A stretch of DNA of 64,000 nucleotides from Streptomyces chrestomyceticus JCM 4735 (GTDB taxonomy: Bacteria; Actinomycetota; Actinomycetes; Streptomycetales; Streptomycetaceae). The stretch covers positions 248,001 through 312,000 of the forward strand of contig NZ_BHZC01000001.1 of assembly GCF_003865135.1 (NCBI RefSeq). Reading direction: 5' to 3'. The notes under the pieces are model-generated. The model was given only the letters and a program-made list of their open reading frames with translations. It had not been told where the DNA came from and did no database searches. Shown here in pieces: positions 44,650-53,700 of this stretch; the first letter of the stretch is position 1, and the number at the start of each line of letters is the position of its first letter. The translations under genes were made by a program, and so were the position numbers.

Positions 44650-44707
44650 TGGGGGGCGCGGCCCGGTCAGTAGCTTCGGACCGGTGGTCACGTCGACAGG
44701 AGCGACA

Positions 44708-45793
44708 GTGCTGAACTCAGGGGAAACAGCCGCGGAGCCGGCTCGGAACGGCGCGGGCCGCACGCCCGCCGAGGTCTTGATGGGCCTGGTGTGGGGCAGC
44801 ACGGCGTCCGCCGCGGTGACCGCGGCCGCCGCCCTCGGTGTCGCCGACCACCTGGCCGGCTCCCCGCAGAGCGGCGCGGAGGTGGCGGACCGGGCCGGTA
44901 CGGACCCGGACGCCACCCGTCGTCTGCTGCGCGCCCTGGCGGCGCTGGGCCTGGTGACCGAGGCGGGCACGGACCGTTTCACGCTGACCGAGGTCGGCGC
45001 GCTGCTCCGCTCGGACGTCCCGGGCTCCTACCGGGCCGCGGCGAAGGTGTTCGGTGACGAGACCCTGTGGCAGGGGTCCCGGGGCATGGTGCACAGCGTG
45101 CGCACCGGGGAGCCCGCGCTGCCGCACTTCCTGGGCGCCGGTCTCTTCGACCACCTGCGGCGCGACGCCGGGGCGTACGCGGAGTTCAACGACGCGATGG
45201 GGCAGGCCAGCCGGACCGTCGTACCCGCTCTCGTCGGGCACGTCGACTTCACGCCGTTCCGCACGGTGGTGGACGTCGGGGGCGGCGACGGCACGCTGCT
45301 GGCCGGCGTGCTGCGGGCCCATCCGGGCGTGCGGGGCGTGGTGTTCGACACGGCGGAGGGCGCGGCCGACGCCGCGGCGACACTCGGTGCGGCCGGGGTC
45401 GCGGAGCGGGCCGAGATCCGTACCGGCGACTTCTTCGCGGGCGTACCGGCGGCGGGTGACCTGTATGTGCTGAAGAACATCCTGCACGACTGGGAGACGC
45501 CGGACTGCGTGCGCATTCTGACGCGCTGCCGGGAGGCGATCGCCCCGCAGGGCCGGCTGATGATCGTGGCGCAGGTGCTGCCCGACGTGGCGGCACCGGG
45601 GCAGCGGGTGCCGTCCCACCTCAACGACCTGACGATGCTGGTGAATCTGGGCGGCCGGGAGCGGACCGGCGCGGAGTACGGCGCCCTCCTGGAAGCGAGC
45701 GGCTTCGCGCTGGCCGGGATCGACGAGGTGCCCGGCTCCGGGGGCTTCTCCGTCATCCATGCGGTTCCCGGCCCCTCCCCCATTGACCGCTAG
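44708..45793 (+). CDS. O-methyltransferase (winged-helix dimer type)
   Basis: A 361-residue protein; GTG 44708 has AGGAG at the right distance. The N-terminal winged-helix dimer domain reads AAAALGVADHLAGSPQSG and TRRLLRALAALGLVTEAG. The catalytic domain has VVDVGGGDGTLLAGVL, KNILHDWETPDCVRIL and the late GRERTGAEYGALLEASGF. This is the family of polyketide O-methyltransferases such as those acting on anthracyclines. First of three methyltransferases in a row (35- and 50-bp gaps), so an operon. It probably methylates a phenolic or hydroxyl group on the product or starter acid. Confidence 0.9.
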   Translation: MLNSGETAAEPARNGAGRTPAEVLMGLVWGSTASAAVTAAAALGVADHLAGSPQSGAEVADRAGTDPDATRRLLRALAALGLVTEAGTDRFTLTEVGALLRSDVPGSYRAAAKVFGDETLWQGSRGMVHSVRTGEPALPHFLGAGLFDHLRRDAGAYAEFNDAMGQASRTVVPALVGHVDFTPFRTVVDVGGGDGTLLAGVLRAHPGVRGVVFDTAEGAADAAATLGAAGVAERAEIRTGDFFAGVPAAGDLYVLKNILHDWETPDCVRILTRCREAIAPQGRLMIVAQVLPDVAAPGQRVPSHLNDLTMLVNLGGRERTGAEYGALLEASGFALAGIDEVPGSGGFSVIHAVPGPSPIDR

Positions 45794-45828
45794 TCCACCA
45801 CCGTCTTCGCCCAGCCGAGAGGGGTTCC

Positions 45829-46542
45829 GTGTCCAGTTCCGTTCCCGAGACCGCCGCGCCGTCCGCGGCCGGCACCGGCAGCACACCGTCCGACGTCGCC
45901 GACGGCGCGGCCATGTACACCAGGAAGGCGCTCCGGAAGTACGACGCGATCCTGCACGTCAACACGCGGTGGGTGTGGCGTTGCCACCACGACGAGATCC
46001 TGCGCCGCTACCAGGCCGCCGTCGGCGCGAAACACCTGGAGATCGGGGTGGGGTCCGGCGAGTGCCCGGACCGGGCGCGGTTCCCGGTGGCCGAGCCGGA
46101 CCTCACGCTGCTCGATCTCAACCCGTACACGCTGGAGTTCGCGTCGGAGCGACTGGCCCGGTACGCACCGCGGGCCGTCCGGGCCGACGCCCTCGAACCG
46201 CTGGAGCGGGCGGGCGTGCCGGCCGGCGTGTTCGACTCGGTGGCGGTCAATCTGGTGCTGCACTGCGTGCCCGGCGACCTGCACGCGAAGCGGGCGGTGC
46301 TGGAGAACGCGGCGGCGGCCGCGCGGTCCGGCGGCACGGTGGTGGGCTCCACGGTGCTCGCGGCCGGTGTGCCGCGCACCCCGTACGCGCGGCGCCGGAT
46401 GCGCAAACTCAACGAGCGGGGCATCTTCCACAACTCCGCCGACAGCCTCAGTGACCTGGCGAAGGTGCTCGGCAGCACCTTCGCCGACTTCGACCTGGAC
46501 GTACGCGGTTGCATGGCGCTGTTCACCGCCACGACCGCATGA
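45829..46542 (+). CDS. Class I SAM-dependent methyltransferase
   Basis: A 237-residue protein from GTG 45829 with GAGAGGGG in front. SAM motif HLEIGVGSGECPDRARF, motif II LLDLNPYTLEFASERLA, and then FDSVAVNLVLHCVPGDLHAK. RRMRKLNERGIFHNSADSL near the C-terminus resembles small-molecule methyltransferases of natural-product clusters. It lies between the two winged-helix methyltransferase genes. The substrate cannot be read. Confidence 0.88.
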   Translation: MSSSVPETAAPSAAGTGSTPSDVADGAAMYTRKALRKYDAILHVNTRWVWRCHHDEILRRYQAAVGAKHLEIGVGSGECPDRARFPVAEPDLTLLDLNPYTLEFASERLARYAPRAVRADALEPLERAGVPAGVFDSVAVNLVLHCVPGDLHAKRAVLENAAAAARSGGTVVGSTVLAAGVPRTPYARRRMRKLNERGIFHNSADSLSDLAKVLGSTFADFDLDVRGCMALFTATTA

Positions 46543-46592
46543 ACACGGCCGGCCGCCCGGCCGGTCCGGGGACCGCCGGAGGAGGAAGCGGG

Positions 46593-47713
46593 ATGGGTTC
46601 GGTACGGGATTTCACGCGGTACGGTGACGGCTCGGCGGGCAGTGACGGCCCGGTGGCCGGTGTTGCTCGCGGCGGCGCGGAAGCGGGGCAGCGCGCCCCG
46701 ACGAGGCCGATCTGGAGCGGCTGATCAGGCTCGGTATGGGCTTCTGGGCGTCGAAGGCGCTCTTCGCCGCGGTCGAGCTGGGGCTGTTCACCGAGCTGGC
46801 GGCGGGCGGTCCGGCGTCCCGGGACCGGCTCGTCGCGCGGCTGGGGCTGCACGGGCGGGGCGCCGCGGACTTCTTCGACGCGCTGGTGGCCCTCGGGCTG
46901 CTGGAGCGGGCGGACGGTGTCTACCGCAACACCCCGGTCAGCGAACGCCACTTGGACCGGGCCCGGCCGGAGAGCTACATGGGCCACTTCTTCGAGTTCG
47001 CCAACGACGAGTGGTATCCGGCCTGGCAGTCGCTCACCGAGGCGCTGCGCACCGGCATCCCGCAGAACAACGCGAAGGACGCGGAGACGGACCCGTTCGA
47101 CGCGCTCTACGCCGATCCGGAGCGGCTGCACCGCTTCCAGCGGATGCAGTCGGGCATCTCCCTCGGCGCGAGTCTGGCGCTGGCCGAGCGGTTCGACTGG
47201 TCCGGCCGTAAGACCGTCGCCGACATCGGATGTTCGGAGGGCGCGTTCCTGATCCGGGTGCTGGAGCGGCATCCGCACCTGACGGGTGTCGGGTTCGACC
47301 TGCCGCGGGTCGGCCCGCACTTCGCCGAGGAGGTCGGCAGGGCCGGCCTGGCGGACCGGCTGGCCTTCCGGGAGGGAGACTTCTTCACGGACCCGCTGCC
47401 GCACGCCGATGTGATCTCTTTCGGCCACATCCTGCACGACTGGGACCTGGACACCCGGCGGATGCTGCTGCGCAAGGCGTACGAGGCGCTGCCGCCGGGC
47501 GGGACGGTCATCGTGCGCGAGGCGCTGATCGACGACGACCGGCGCAGCAACGCGCTGCCGCTGCTGGTGAGTCTGCACATGCTGATGGAGACGCCGGGCG
47601 GGTCCGACTACACCGGCGCGGAGGGCCGGGCCTGGCTGGCCGAGGCGGGCTTCCGTGACACCCGCGTCGAGCACCTGGCGGGCTCGGTATCGATGGTGGT
47701 GGGCACGAAGTAG
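46593..47713 (+). CDS. O-methyltransferase, frame interrupted at a C4 run
   Basis: The expected start is ATG 46593 with a strong GGAGGAGGAAG in front, but this frame ends at 46724. The true body continues in another frame (PDEADLERLIRLGMGFWASK and onward, to 47713). The change falls at the C run 46696-46699; one more C gives the continuous QRAPDEADLERLIRLG. The body has a dimerisation domain (ALFAAVELGLFTELAAGG), SAM motif VADIGCSEGAFLIRVLERHP and FGHILHDWDLDTRRML. A translation beginning at ATG 46736 would still keep the catalytic domain. Probably a sequencing or single-base deletion problem. Confidence 0.8.
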
Positions 47714-47732
47714 CCGCGAGCGCCGCCCGCGC

Positions 47733-47766
47733 GTACGGGCCGGTCCCTGAGGGGGCCGGCCCGTAC
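47733..47766. terminator. Bidirectional terminator between convergent operons
   Basis: GTACGGGCCGG (47733-47743) pairs perfectly with CCGGCCCGTAC (47756-47766). It separates the rightward methyltransferase operon from the leftward hydroxylase/chorismatase operon. Confidence 0.8.
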
Positions 47767-47776
47767 GTGCGGCGGT

Positions 47777-49408
47777 TCAGCCGGTGAGCCGGTCGCGCAG
47801 ATCCCGTACCAGCTCGTTCAGTCCGGGCCCGTCGGCGGCGGCGCCGTACACGTAGAAGTCCGGGCGGACGAGTACGCCGGCCTGCCCGGTCTCCGCGAGG
47901 AACGGCAGGTAGACGTCGTCGGTGTCGACCACGGCGTGCGGGCCGACCAGCGCGGGCGACGTACCGCACGGCAGGACCCGCACGACCCGGCCGCCGAGGC
48001 GCTTGAGGAAGGCGGCCTCCGCCGCGCCGAGGGCGGTGTACGGGTCGATGGAGGTCAGCAGGACGAAGCCACGGCCGACGACCTCGTCGAAGCGGTCCAC
48101 CGCGTGCCCCCGGGCGACCCAGCCCTGCGGCACGAGCGCGCCGGCCGGTGCCGCCACGCTCCCGTCGGGGCCGGTGCGGACCAGTCCGGCGTCGATGGGG
48201 TTGAAGAACATCCGCGGCATCAGCGCGTCGGGGTCCGCGTCCTTCGCGAGCATCACCGCGTCGCGTTCGGCCGCCTTCTCCGGGTCGGTCTGGGCGATCA
48301 CGTCGCCCATCGCGACGGACAGTTCGATCATGTGCTGGACGTGCGGCAGCCGTTCGCTGTGGTAGGTGTCGAGCACCGTGTCCGGGGCCCGGCCGGCGAG
48401 CACCAGGTCCAGCTTCCAGGCCAGGTTGGCCGCGTCCCGGATGCCGGAGCACATGCCCTGCCCGGCGAACGGCGGCATCAGGTGTGCCGCGTCCCCGGCG
48501 AGCAGCAGGCGGCCGCGGCGCCAGGTGTCCGCCCACCGCGCGCGGAAGGTGTACATCATGTGCCGGACCAGGTCGGCGTTGTCCGGGTCGATGTCGAACG
48601 GGGCGAGCAGGCGCCAGGCGTTGTCGACGTCGGCGAGGGCCTGCGGGTCCTCGCCGGGCATCCGCATGAACTCCCACCTGCGGTGCCCGTGGCCGCCCGC
48701 GACCGCGGTGGTCGGCCGGGCCGGGTCGCAGATCTGCAGGTTCTTCGGCGTGAACTTGCGCGGTTCCTTCGGTACCACGTCGCACAGCAGCCAGTCGCCC
48801 GCGTACCCGAGGTCGGTGATACCGCCGCCGAGGTGGTCGCGGACGAAGCTGTTGGCGCCGTCGCAGCCGATCACCCAGCGGGCGGTCAGCGGCGCCCCGC
48901 CCAGTTCGGGCCCGGGCACCGTGACCTGTACGTGGTCACCGAGGTCCGCCAGGGCTGTCACCGGATCGCCGCGGACGATGCGCAGGTTCTCCAACTGGGC
49001 GGCCCGCGCCGTGAGGGTGGCCTCCAGGGTCGGCTGGTGGATCATCGTGGAGCGGGGCCAGCCGGACTCGGCGGGGATGTCCGGCGCGTCGTATCGCAGC
49101 AGGGTGCGGCCCTCGGCGTTGCGGAACTCGTACTCCTCCGCCGAGTCGCCGATCTCGGGCAGCGCGTCGCCGAGGCCGGCGGCGGCGAACACGCGGGAGG
49201 TCTCCCCGTCGAAGTGGACGACGCGGGGGAACGGGTACGGGTCGCGGTAGCGGTCCACCGCCAGGACCCGCCAGCCGTACTGGGCGAGCAGGACGGCGGC
49301 GGTCAGACCGACCGGGCCGCAGCCGACGATCACGACGTCGGCGTCGGTCCGGGCGCCGGACGGCGTGGCAGCCTCGTCCGGTGTGCCGGGGAAGAGAGCA
49401 GGACGCAT
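47777..49408 (-). CDS. FAD-dependent aromatic hydroxylase (MhpA-like)
   Basis: A 543-residue class A flavoprotein monooxygenase; ATG 49408 follows GGAGGTGA. FAD motifs: VIVGCGPVGLTAAVLLAQYG, the DG motif VIGCDGANSFVRDHL, and the GD motif LLLAGDAAHLMPPFAGQGM. The thioredoxin-like C-terminal domain is present. The family hydroxylates phenols such as 3-(3-hydroxyphenyl)propionate or 3-hydroxybenzoate next to the existing hydroxyl. It is co-transcribed with the chorismatase (47-bp gap), so it probably acts on the chorismate-derived aromatic acid or the ring in the polyketide. Confidence 0.88.
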   Translation of the reverse strand: MRPALFPGTPDEAATPSGARTDADVVIVGCGPVGLTAAVLLAQYGWRVLAVDRYRDPYPFPRVVHFDGETSRVFAAAGLGDALPEIGDSAEEYEFRNAEGRTLLRYDAPDIPAESGWPRSTMIHQPTLEATLTARAAQLENLRIVRGDPVTALADLGDHVQVTVPGPELGGAPLTARWVIGCDGANSFVRDHLGGGITDLGYAGDWLLCDVVPKEPRKFTPKNLQICDPARPTTAVAGGHGHRRWEFMRMPGEDPQALADVDNAWRLLAPFDIDPDNADLVRHMMYTFRARWADTWRRGRLLLAGDAAHLMPPFAGQGMCSGIRDAANLAWKLDLVLAGRAPDTVLDTYHSERLPHVQHMIELSVAMGDVIAQTDPEKAAERDAVMLAKDADPDALMPRMFFNPIDAGLVRTGPDGSVAAPAGALVPQGWVARGHAVDRFDEVVGRGFVLLTSIDPYTALGAAEAAFLKRLGGRVVRVLPCGTSPALVGPHAVVDTDDVYLPFLAETGQAGVLVRPDFYVYGAAADGPGLNELVRDLRDRLTG

Positions 49409-49455
49409 GGGTCACCTCCGGTGGAGCGGGACGGCGGCGGGGCGGGCTGCGGCGG

Positions 49456-50520
49456 TCACCGGGCGATGCCCTCGATCTCGACCAGCAGATCCGAACGGCA
49501 GATGTCGACGTTGAGGTAGGCGATCTCCGCCTCGGGCGCGAAGGCTTCGGCGCACAGGCGGCGTACGGCGTCGAGGTGTTCGGCGTGCCGTACGTAGACC
49601 TTGGCCCGGTACAGGTCGGTCAGCCGGTAGCCGTGCGCCAGGCCGTGGGCGGCCGCGTTGGCGTCGCCGATGACGCCCGCGATGTTGTCGAGCGTGGTGC
49701 GGACCTGCTCCTCGATCCGTCCGGCGTGCACGGAGGCGTGGCCGACGATGCTGGCGGTGCCGGAGACGTACAGGCGGTCGTGGGTCGGGGCGTCCTGGGG
49801 CGGCGGGGCGTCCTCGGCGGTGCCGGTAGCGGCAGCGGTGTGCCGTACGTGCGTCGCGCGGGCGAAGCTGGGCGATTTGGGACCGTACTTCGGCGGGTAA
49901 TGGTAGGCGGCGATCTGCCGGGGGTTTTCCAGCGGGGTGCAGATACCCGACTTCGCGCTGAGCGCGCAGAAGGATATGCCCTCGCCGAGCGCGCCGATTC
50001 CCGTGGCGGCGGACAGCCGGCGCAGCGGGTAGCGGGATTTCTCGAAGGCCGTGGCGCGGCCCAGGCAGAAGTCCCGGTAGACCTCCAGCCGCTCCGCGTT
50101 GTCCTCGTTGATGCGCCCGATGAAATTCCACATGCGGAACAGCGAGTGGTAGCCCAGCTCGCCGGCCAGCTCCAGCAGGGCGGTGTACGCCTCCTCCGTC
50201 TTCCGGGCGTAGCTGCGGGCCGCCGGGAGGTGACCCGCACAGAACAGGTGTTCACCGTCGTACGCGTAATGGATGCCCCGGTGGTACCCGGTCCGGACGG
50301 GCCGGGTGGTCGTCCAGACCTCGGCGAATCCGTCCGCCTCGGCGGCCGCCATGGGCACGGTGAGTTCCACTCCGCGGTGGGTCAGGGACGGGCCGGCCGG
50401 CCGCGGCCCGTACTCGACGACACCGAGCGTGTGCACACCGGGAAAATCCGGAGCGGGTGCCTCGGTACGTTTACGGAATTCCACATCAAGGGTGTCGGGA
50501 GAAAGAGCGACGTCTGTCAT
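49456..50520 (-). CDS. Chorismatase (FkbO/Hyg5-type)
   Basis: A 354-residue protein with the features of chorismatases: FRMWNFIGRINEDNAERLEV, the block YRDFCLGRATAFEK, RLSAATGIGALGEG, YVSGTASIVGHASVH and the C-terminal LNVDICRSDLLVEIEG with the conserved Glu. FkbO-type enzymes hydrolyse chorismate to a dihydroxycyclohexadiene carboxylate plus pyruvate; Hyg5-type enzymes give 3-hydroxybenzoate. I cannot settle the type from the sequence alone, but the flavin hydroxylase downstream favours an aromatic product (inference). Divergent from the PKS gene, across a 209-bp promoter region. Confidence 0.9.
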   Translation of the reverse strand: MTDVALSPDTLDVEFRKRTEAPAPDFPGVHTLGVVEYGPRPAGPSLTHRGVELTVPMAAAEADGFAEVWTTTRPVRTGYHRGIHYAYDGEHLFCAGHLPAARSYARKTEEAYTALLELAGELGYHSLFRMWNFIGRINEDNAERLEVYRDFCLGRATAFEKSRYPLRRLSAATGIGALGEGISFCALSAKSGICTPLENPRQIAAYHYPPKYGPKSPSFARATHVRHTAAATGTAEDAPPPQDAPTHDRLYVSGTASIVGHASVHAGRIEEQVRTTLDNIAGVIGDANAAAHGLAHGYRLTDLYRAKVYVRHAEHLDAVRRLCAEAFAPEAEIAYLNVDICRSDLLVEIEGIAR

Positions 50521-50633
50521 GTGCGTCCTCGCATTGCTTGCACGAACCGAAGGGGAAGGCGCATCGCGATGTCCGCCAGCACGCTACCCCGGCATTACGC
50601 GGCACATTGCCGGGCACCGGCGGCAGCCGAACG

Positions 50634-50653
50634 TTAGGGGTGGCGTAGGGGTA
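50634..50653 (+). promoter_or_regulatory. Paired TAGGGGT motifs before the PKS gene
   Basis: TAGGGGT occurs at 50635-50641 and 50646-50652, 11 bp apart (one helical turn), about 80-95 bp before the PKS start. The GTAGGGGTA form with a following G-run also precedes the methyltransferase operon at 44640. It lies in the divergent region shared by chorismatase and PKS and is a candidate binding site for the LAL activator. Confidence 0.45.
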
Positions 50654-50729
50654 TGACAGGGGGCCGCCGGACGGCCCCCCGGACAAAGATGGGACGCACC
50701 GTACCCGGCCGAGTGAAGGACGTGGCGAG

Positions 50730-53700
50730 GTGTTCCGGACCGAATTGATCGCGCCGTTGCCGCAATTGCTGCGCGCGCACGCCGAACGGGCGGGCGGCAA
50801 GACGGCTTTCCGCGACGCCCGGCGGTCCGTCACCTACGCGGAACTGGACCGGCGCACCGCACGGCTGGCCGGCCATCTGGCGCGGGCCCGCCTCCAGCCG
50901 GGCGACCGGGCGGCGATCCTGCTGGGCAACCGCGTGGAGAACATCGAGAGTTACCTGGCGATCACGCGGGCGGCCGGGGTGGGCGTCCCGCTCAACCCGC
51001 TCTCCGCGCAGAGCGAGCTGGCGTACTTCCTGGACGACTGCGGGGCCAGGGTCCTCATCACCGACCCCGCCCACCTCGACCAGGTGCGTCCGCTCCAGGC
51101 CACCCGCCCCCATCTGCGGGTGGTGGTGACCGGGCCGGAGCCGCCGGCCCGGTACGGCGCCCTGTCGTTCGAGGCCCTGTGCGCCACCGATCCCGGTATC
51201 CCGGCACGCGACGACCTCGGGCTGGACGACGTCGCGTGGATGCTCTACACCTCCGGGACCACCGGGCTCCCCAAGGGCGTGCTGTCGACCCAGCGGAGCT
51301 GTCTGTGGTCGGTCGCGGCCTGCTATGCCCCGGTCCTCGGTCTCTCCCGGGACGACGAGGTGCTGTGGCCCACTCCCCTGTTCCACAGTCTGGCCCATGT
51401 GCTGTGCGTCATCGGCGTCACCGCCGTCGGCGCCACGGCCCATGTCCAGGACGGCCTCACCGGCGAAGACGTCCTCCAGGAGCTGACGCGCCGCCGCTAC
51501 ACCTTCCTCGCCGGAGTGCCCACCACGTACCACCAGCTCACGGCTGCGGCACGGGATCTGCCGCCCCGCGACTGGGGGCTGCGGCGCTGCTTCGTGGCGG
51601 GCGCGGCCAGTTCGCCGACGCTGCACCGCACGTTCGAGGAGACGTTCGGGCAGCGGCTGCTCGACGGCTACGGCAGCACCGAGACGTGCGGCCTGATGAC
51701 CGTGAACCGGCCGACCGGCGCCCGTGTGGAGGGTTCGTGCGGCCTGCCGGTGCCCGGCCTGGAACTGCGGCTGGTCGATCCGGACTCCGGCGCCGACGTG
51801 GCAGTGGGCGCGGAGGGCGAGGTGTGGGTGCGCGGTCCGAGCCTGTTCGCCGGGTACCACGGGCATCCGGAGGCGACCGAGGAGGCGCTGCGCGGCGGCT
51901 GGTACCACACGGGCGATCTCGCCCGCCGGGACGAGGCCGGGTTCCACCGCATCACCGGACGGATCAAGGAAGTGATCATCCGGGGTGGCGAGAACATCCA
52001 CCCGACCGAGGTGGAGAACGTGCTGCGCTCCGTCCCGGGGGTGGCCGACGCCGCGGTGGCCGCCGCGCCGCACGAGCTGCTGGGCGAGGTTCCGGTGGCG
52101 TTCCTGGTGACGGGCGCGGGGCCGGACGGTCCGGAGCCGCGCCCGGAGGACGTCTTCGCGGCGTGCCGGCAGAGCCTCGCGGCGACCAAGGTGCCCGAGG
52201 AGCTGTACCTCGTCCCCGAGGTGCCGCGTACCGCCGCGTCGGGCAAGGTCATGCGGCACCGGCTGCAGAACTGCCCGGCCCGGCTGTGGGCCGTCAACGC
52301 AGTGAGTCACCGCCGGGTGTCCGGCGTGGGGCGGCGGACGCTGCGCGGGGCGGAGGGCGAGCGGTCGGGCGGGCTGCGGTGGGCCGTGGTGGGCGGGGCG
52401 GCGACGGGCGCGTACGAGGACTTCCCGCGGGCCGCGGTGGAGCGGTTCGGTGGAGAGGTGCGCTGCTACCCGGACCTGGCGGCGGTGGCCGAGGGCTGCA
52501 GCGACTACGTACCGGAGGGCGTCGTGCTCTTCCCCGAGCCTGTCCCCGTCAGCAGGCCGGAGAGCGGCGCGGATCACCTCGCTGCTGCCGTACGGGAGGT
52601 CGCGGCGCTCGGTGCACAGGTACGGGAGTGGCTGGCCGGTCAACGCGACGACAGGGCACGGTTGTTGGTGGTGGTCCGGGAGCCGGAAGCGGCAGCGGCG
52701 GAGGGCTCGGTTGTGGCCGGGGCGGCGCTCGTACGGGCTGCCGTGCGCGGGCTGATGCAGGCGTGCCGGGACGAGCGGGTCACCGTCCTCGCGCTGCCCC
52801 CGGGCGCGCCCGCCTGCTCCCCGGGTCTGCTGGCGGCGGCCTTGTATTCGGGCGAGCCGGAGGTGACGTGGCACGACGGCGCGCTGACGGTCCCTGTAGC
52901 GGCGCCCGTCGCCGCCCGGCCCGGCGCGGCCTTCGGCCCGCACGACGCCCTGCTGCTGACGGGCACCGACTCGCCGCTGACAGCCACGCTCGCCCGCCAC
53001 CTGGTCACGGCCCATCGGGTCCGCCGTCTCGTACTCGTCGGGGCGAAGAACCGGGTGGGGACGAAGGGCCCGGCGGGTGCGAAGAGCCCGGCGGGAGCCG
53101 CAGGAACGGACCTCGCCGCGCTGCGTACGGAACTGGAACGCCTCGGGACGCACGTGACGCTGATCCTTCGCGACGCGTCGGCGGACGCGGAGAGCGGGGC
53201 CCTCAACGCCGCGTTGAAGCGCCTGGAGCGACAGGTGACCGGCGTGCTCCACATCCTTCCGGACACCACCGCCGCCGACGCTTCGTGCGCCCCGGACGGC
53301 GACGAGGCCGACGAACTGGCCGCAGAAATCGGTATGTTGCTGGCGCTGGACCGCTTCGCCGCCGACGCGCACGTGCAGACGTTCGTGACCGTCGACCCGA
53401 CGGAAGACGGCGCCGGCCCCGTACCGGTGGCTGCCGCCGCCCTGGCCCGGCACCGGCAGGCGCTCGGGCTGCCCGCACTCGCCCTCGCCCTGCCGGCCGG
53501 CGGCCTGTCGAAGCGCGGGCTCACCGCGGCGTTCGACCTGGCCCTCGGCCGTACGGAAGCAGTCCTGGCCGCCCGTCCGCCCGCCGAAGAGCCGTCGGGC
53601 GGGGGCGGGGACGCGGCGGCGCCGCGCCATGCGAGCGGCCTGCTGAATCTCGTGGTGGAGACGTGCGCGGAGGTGCTGGACGGCCCCGGCGCCACGGCAT

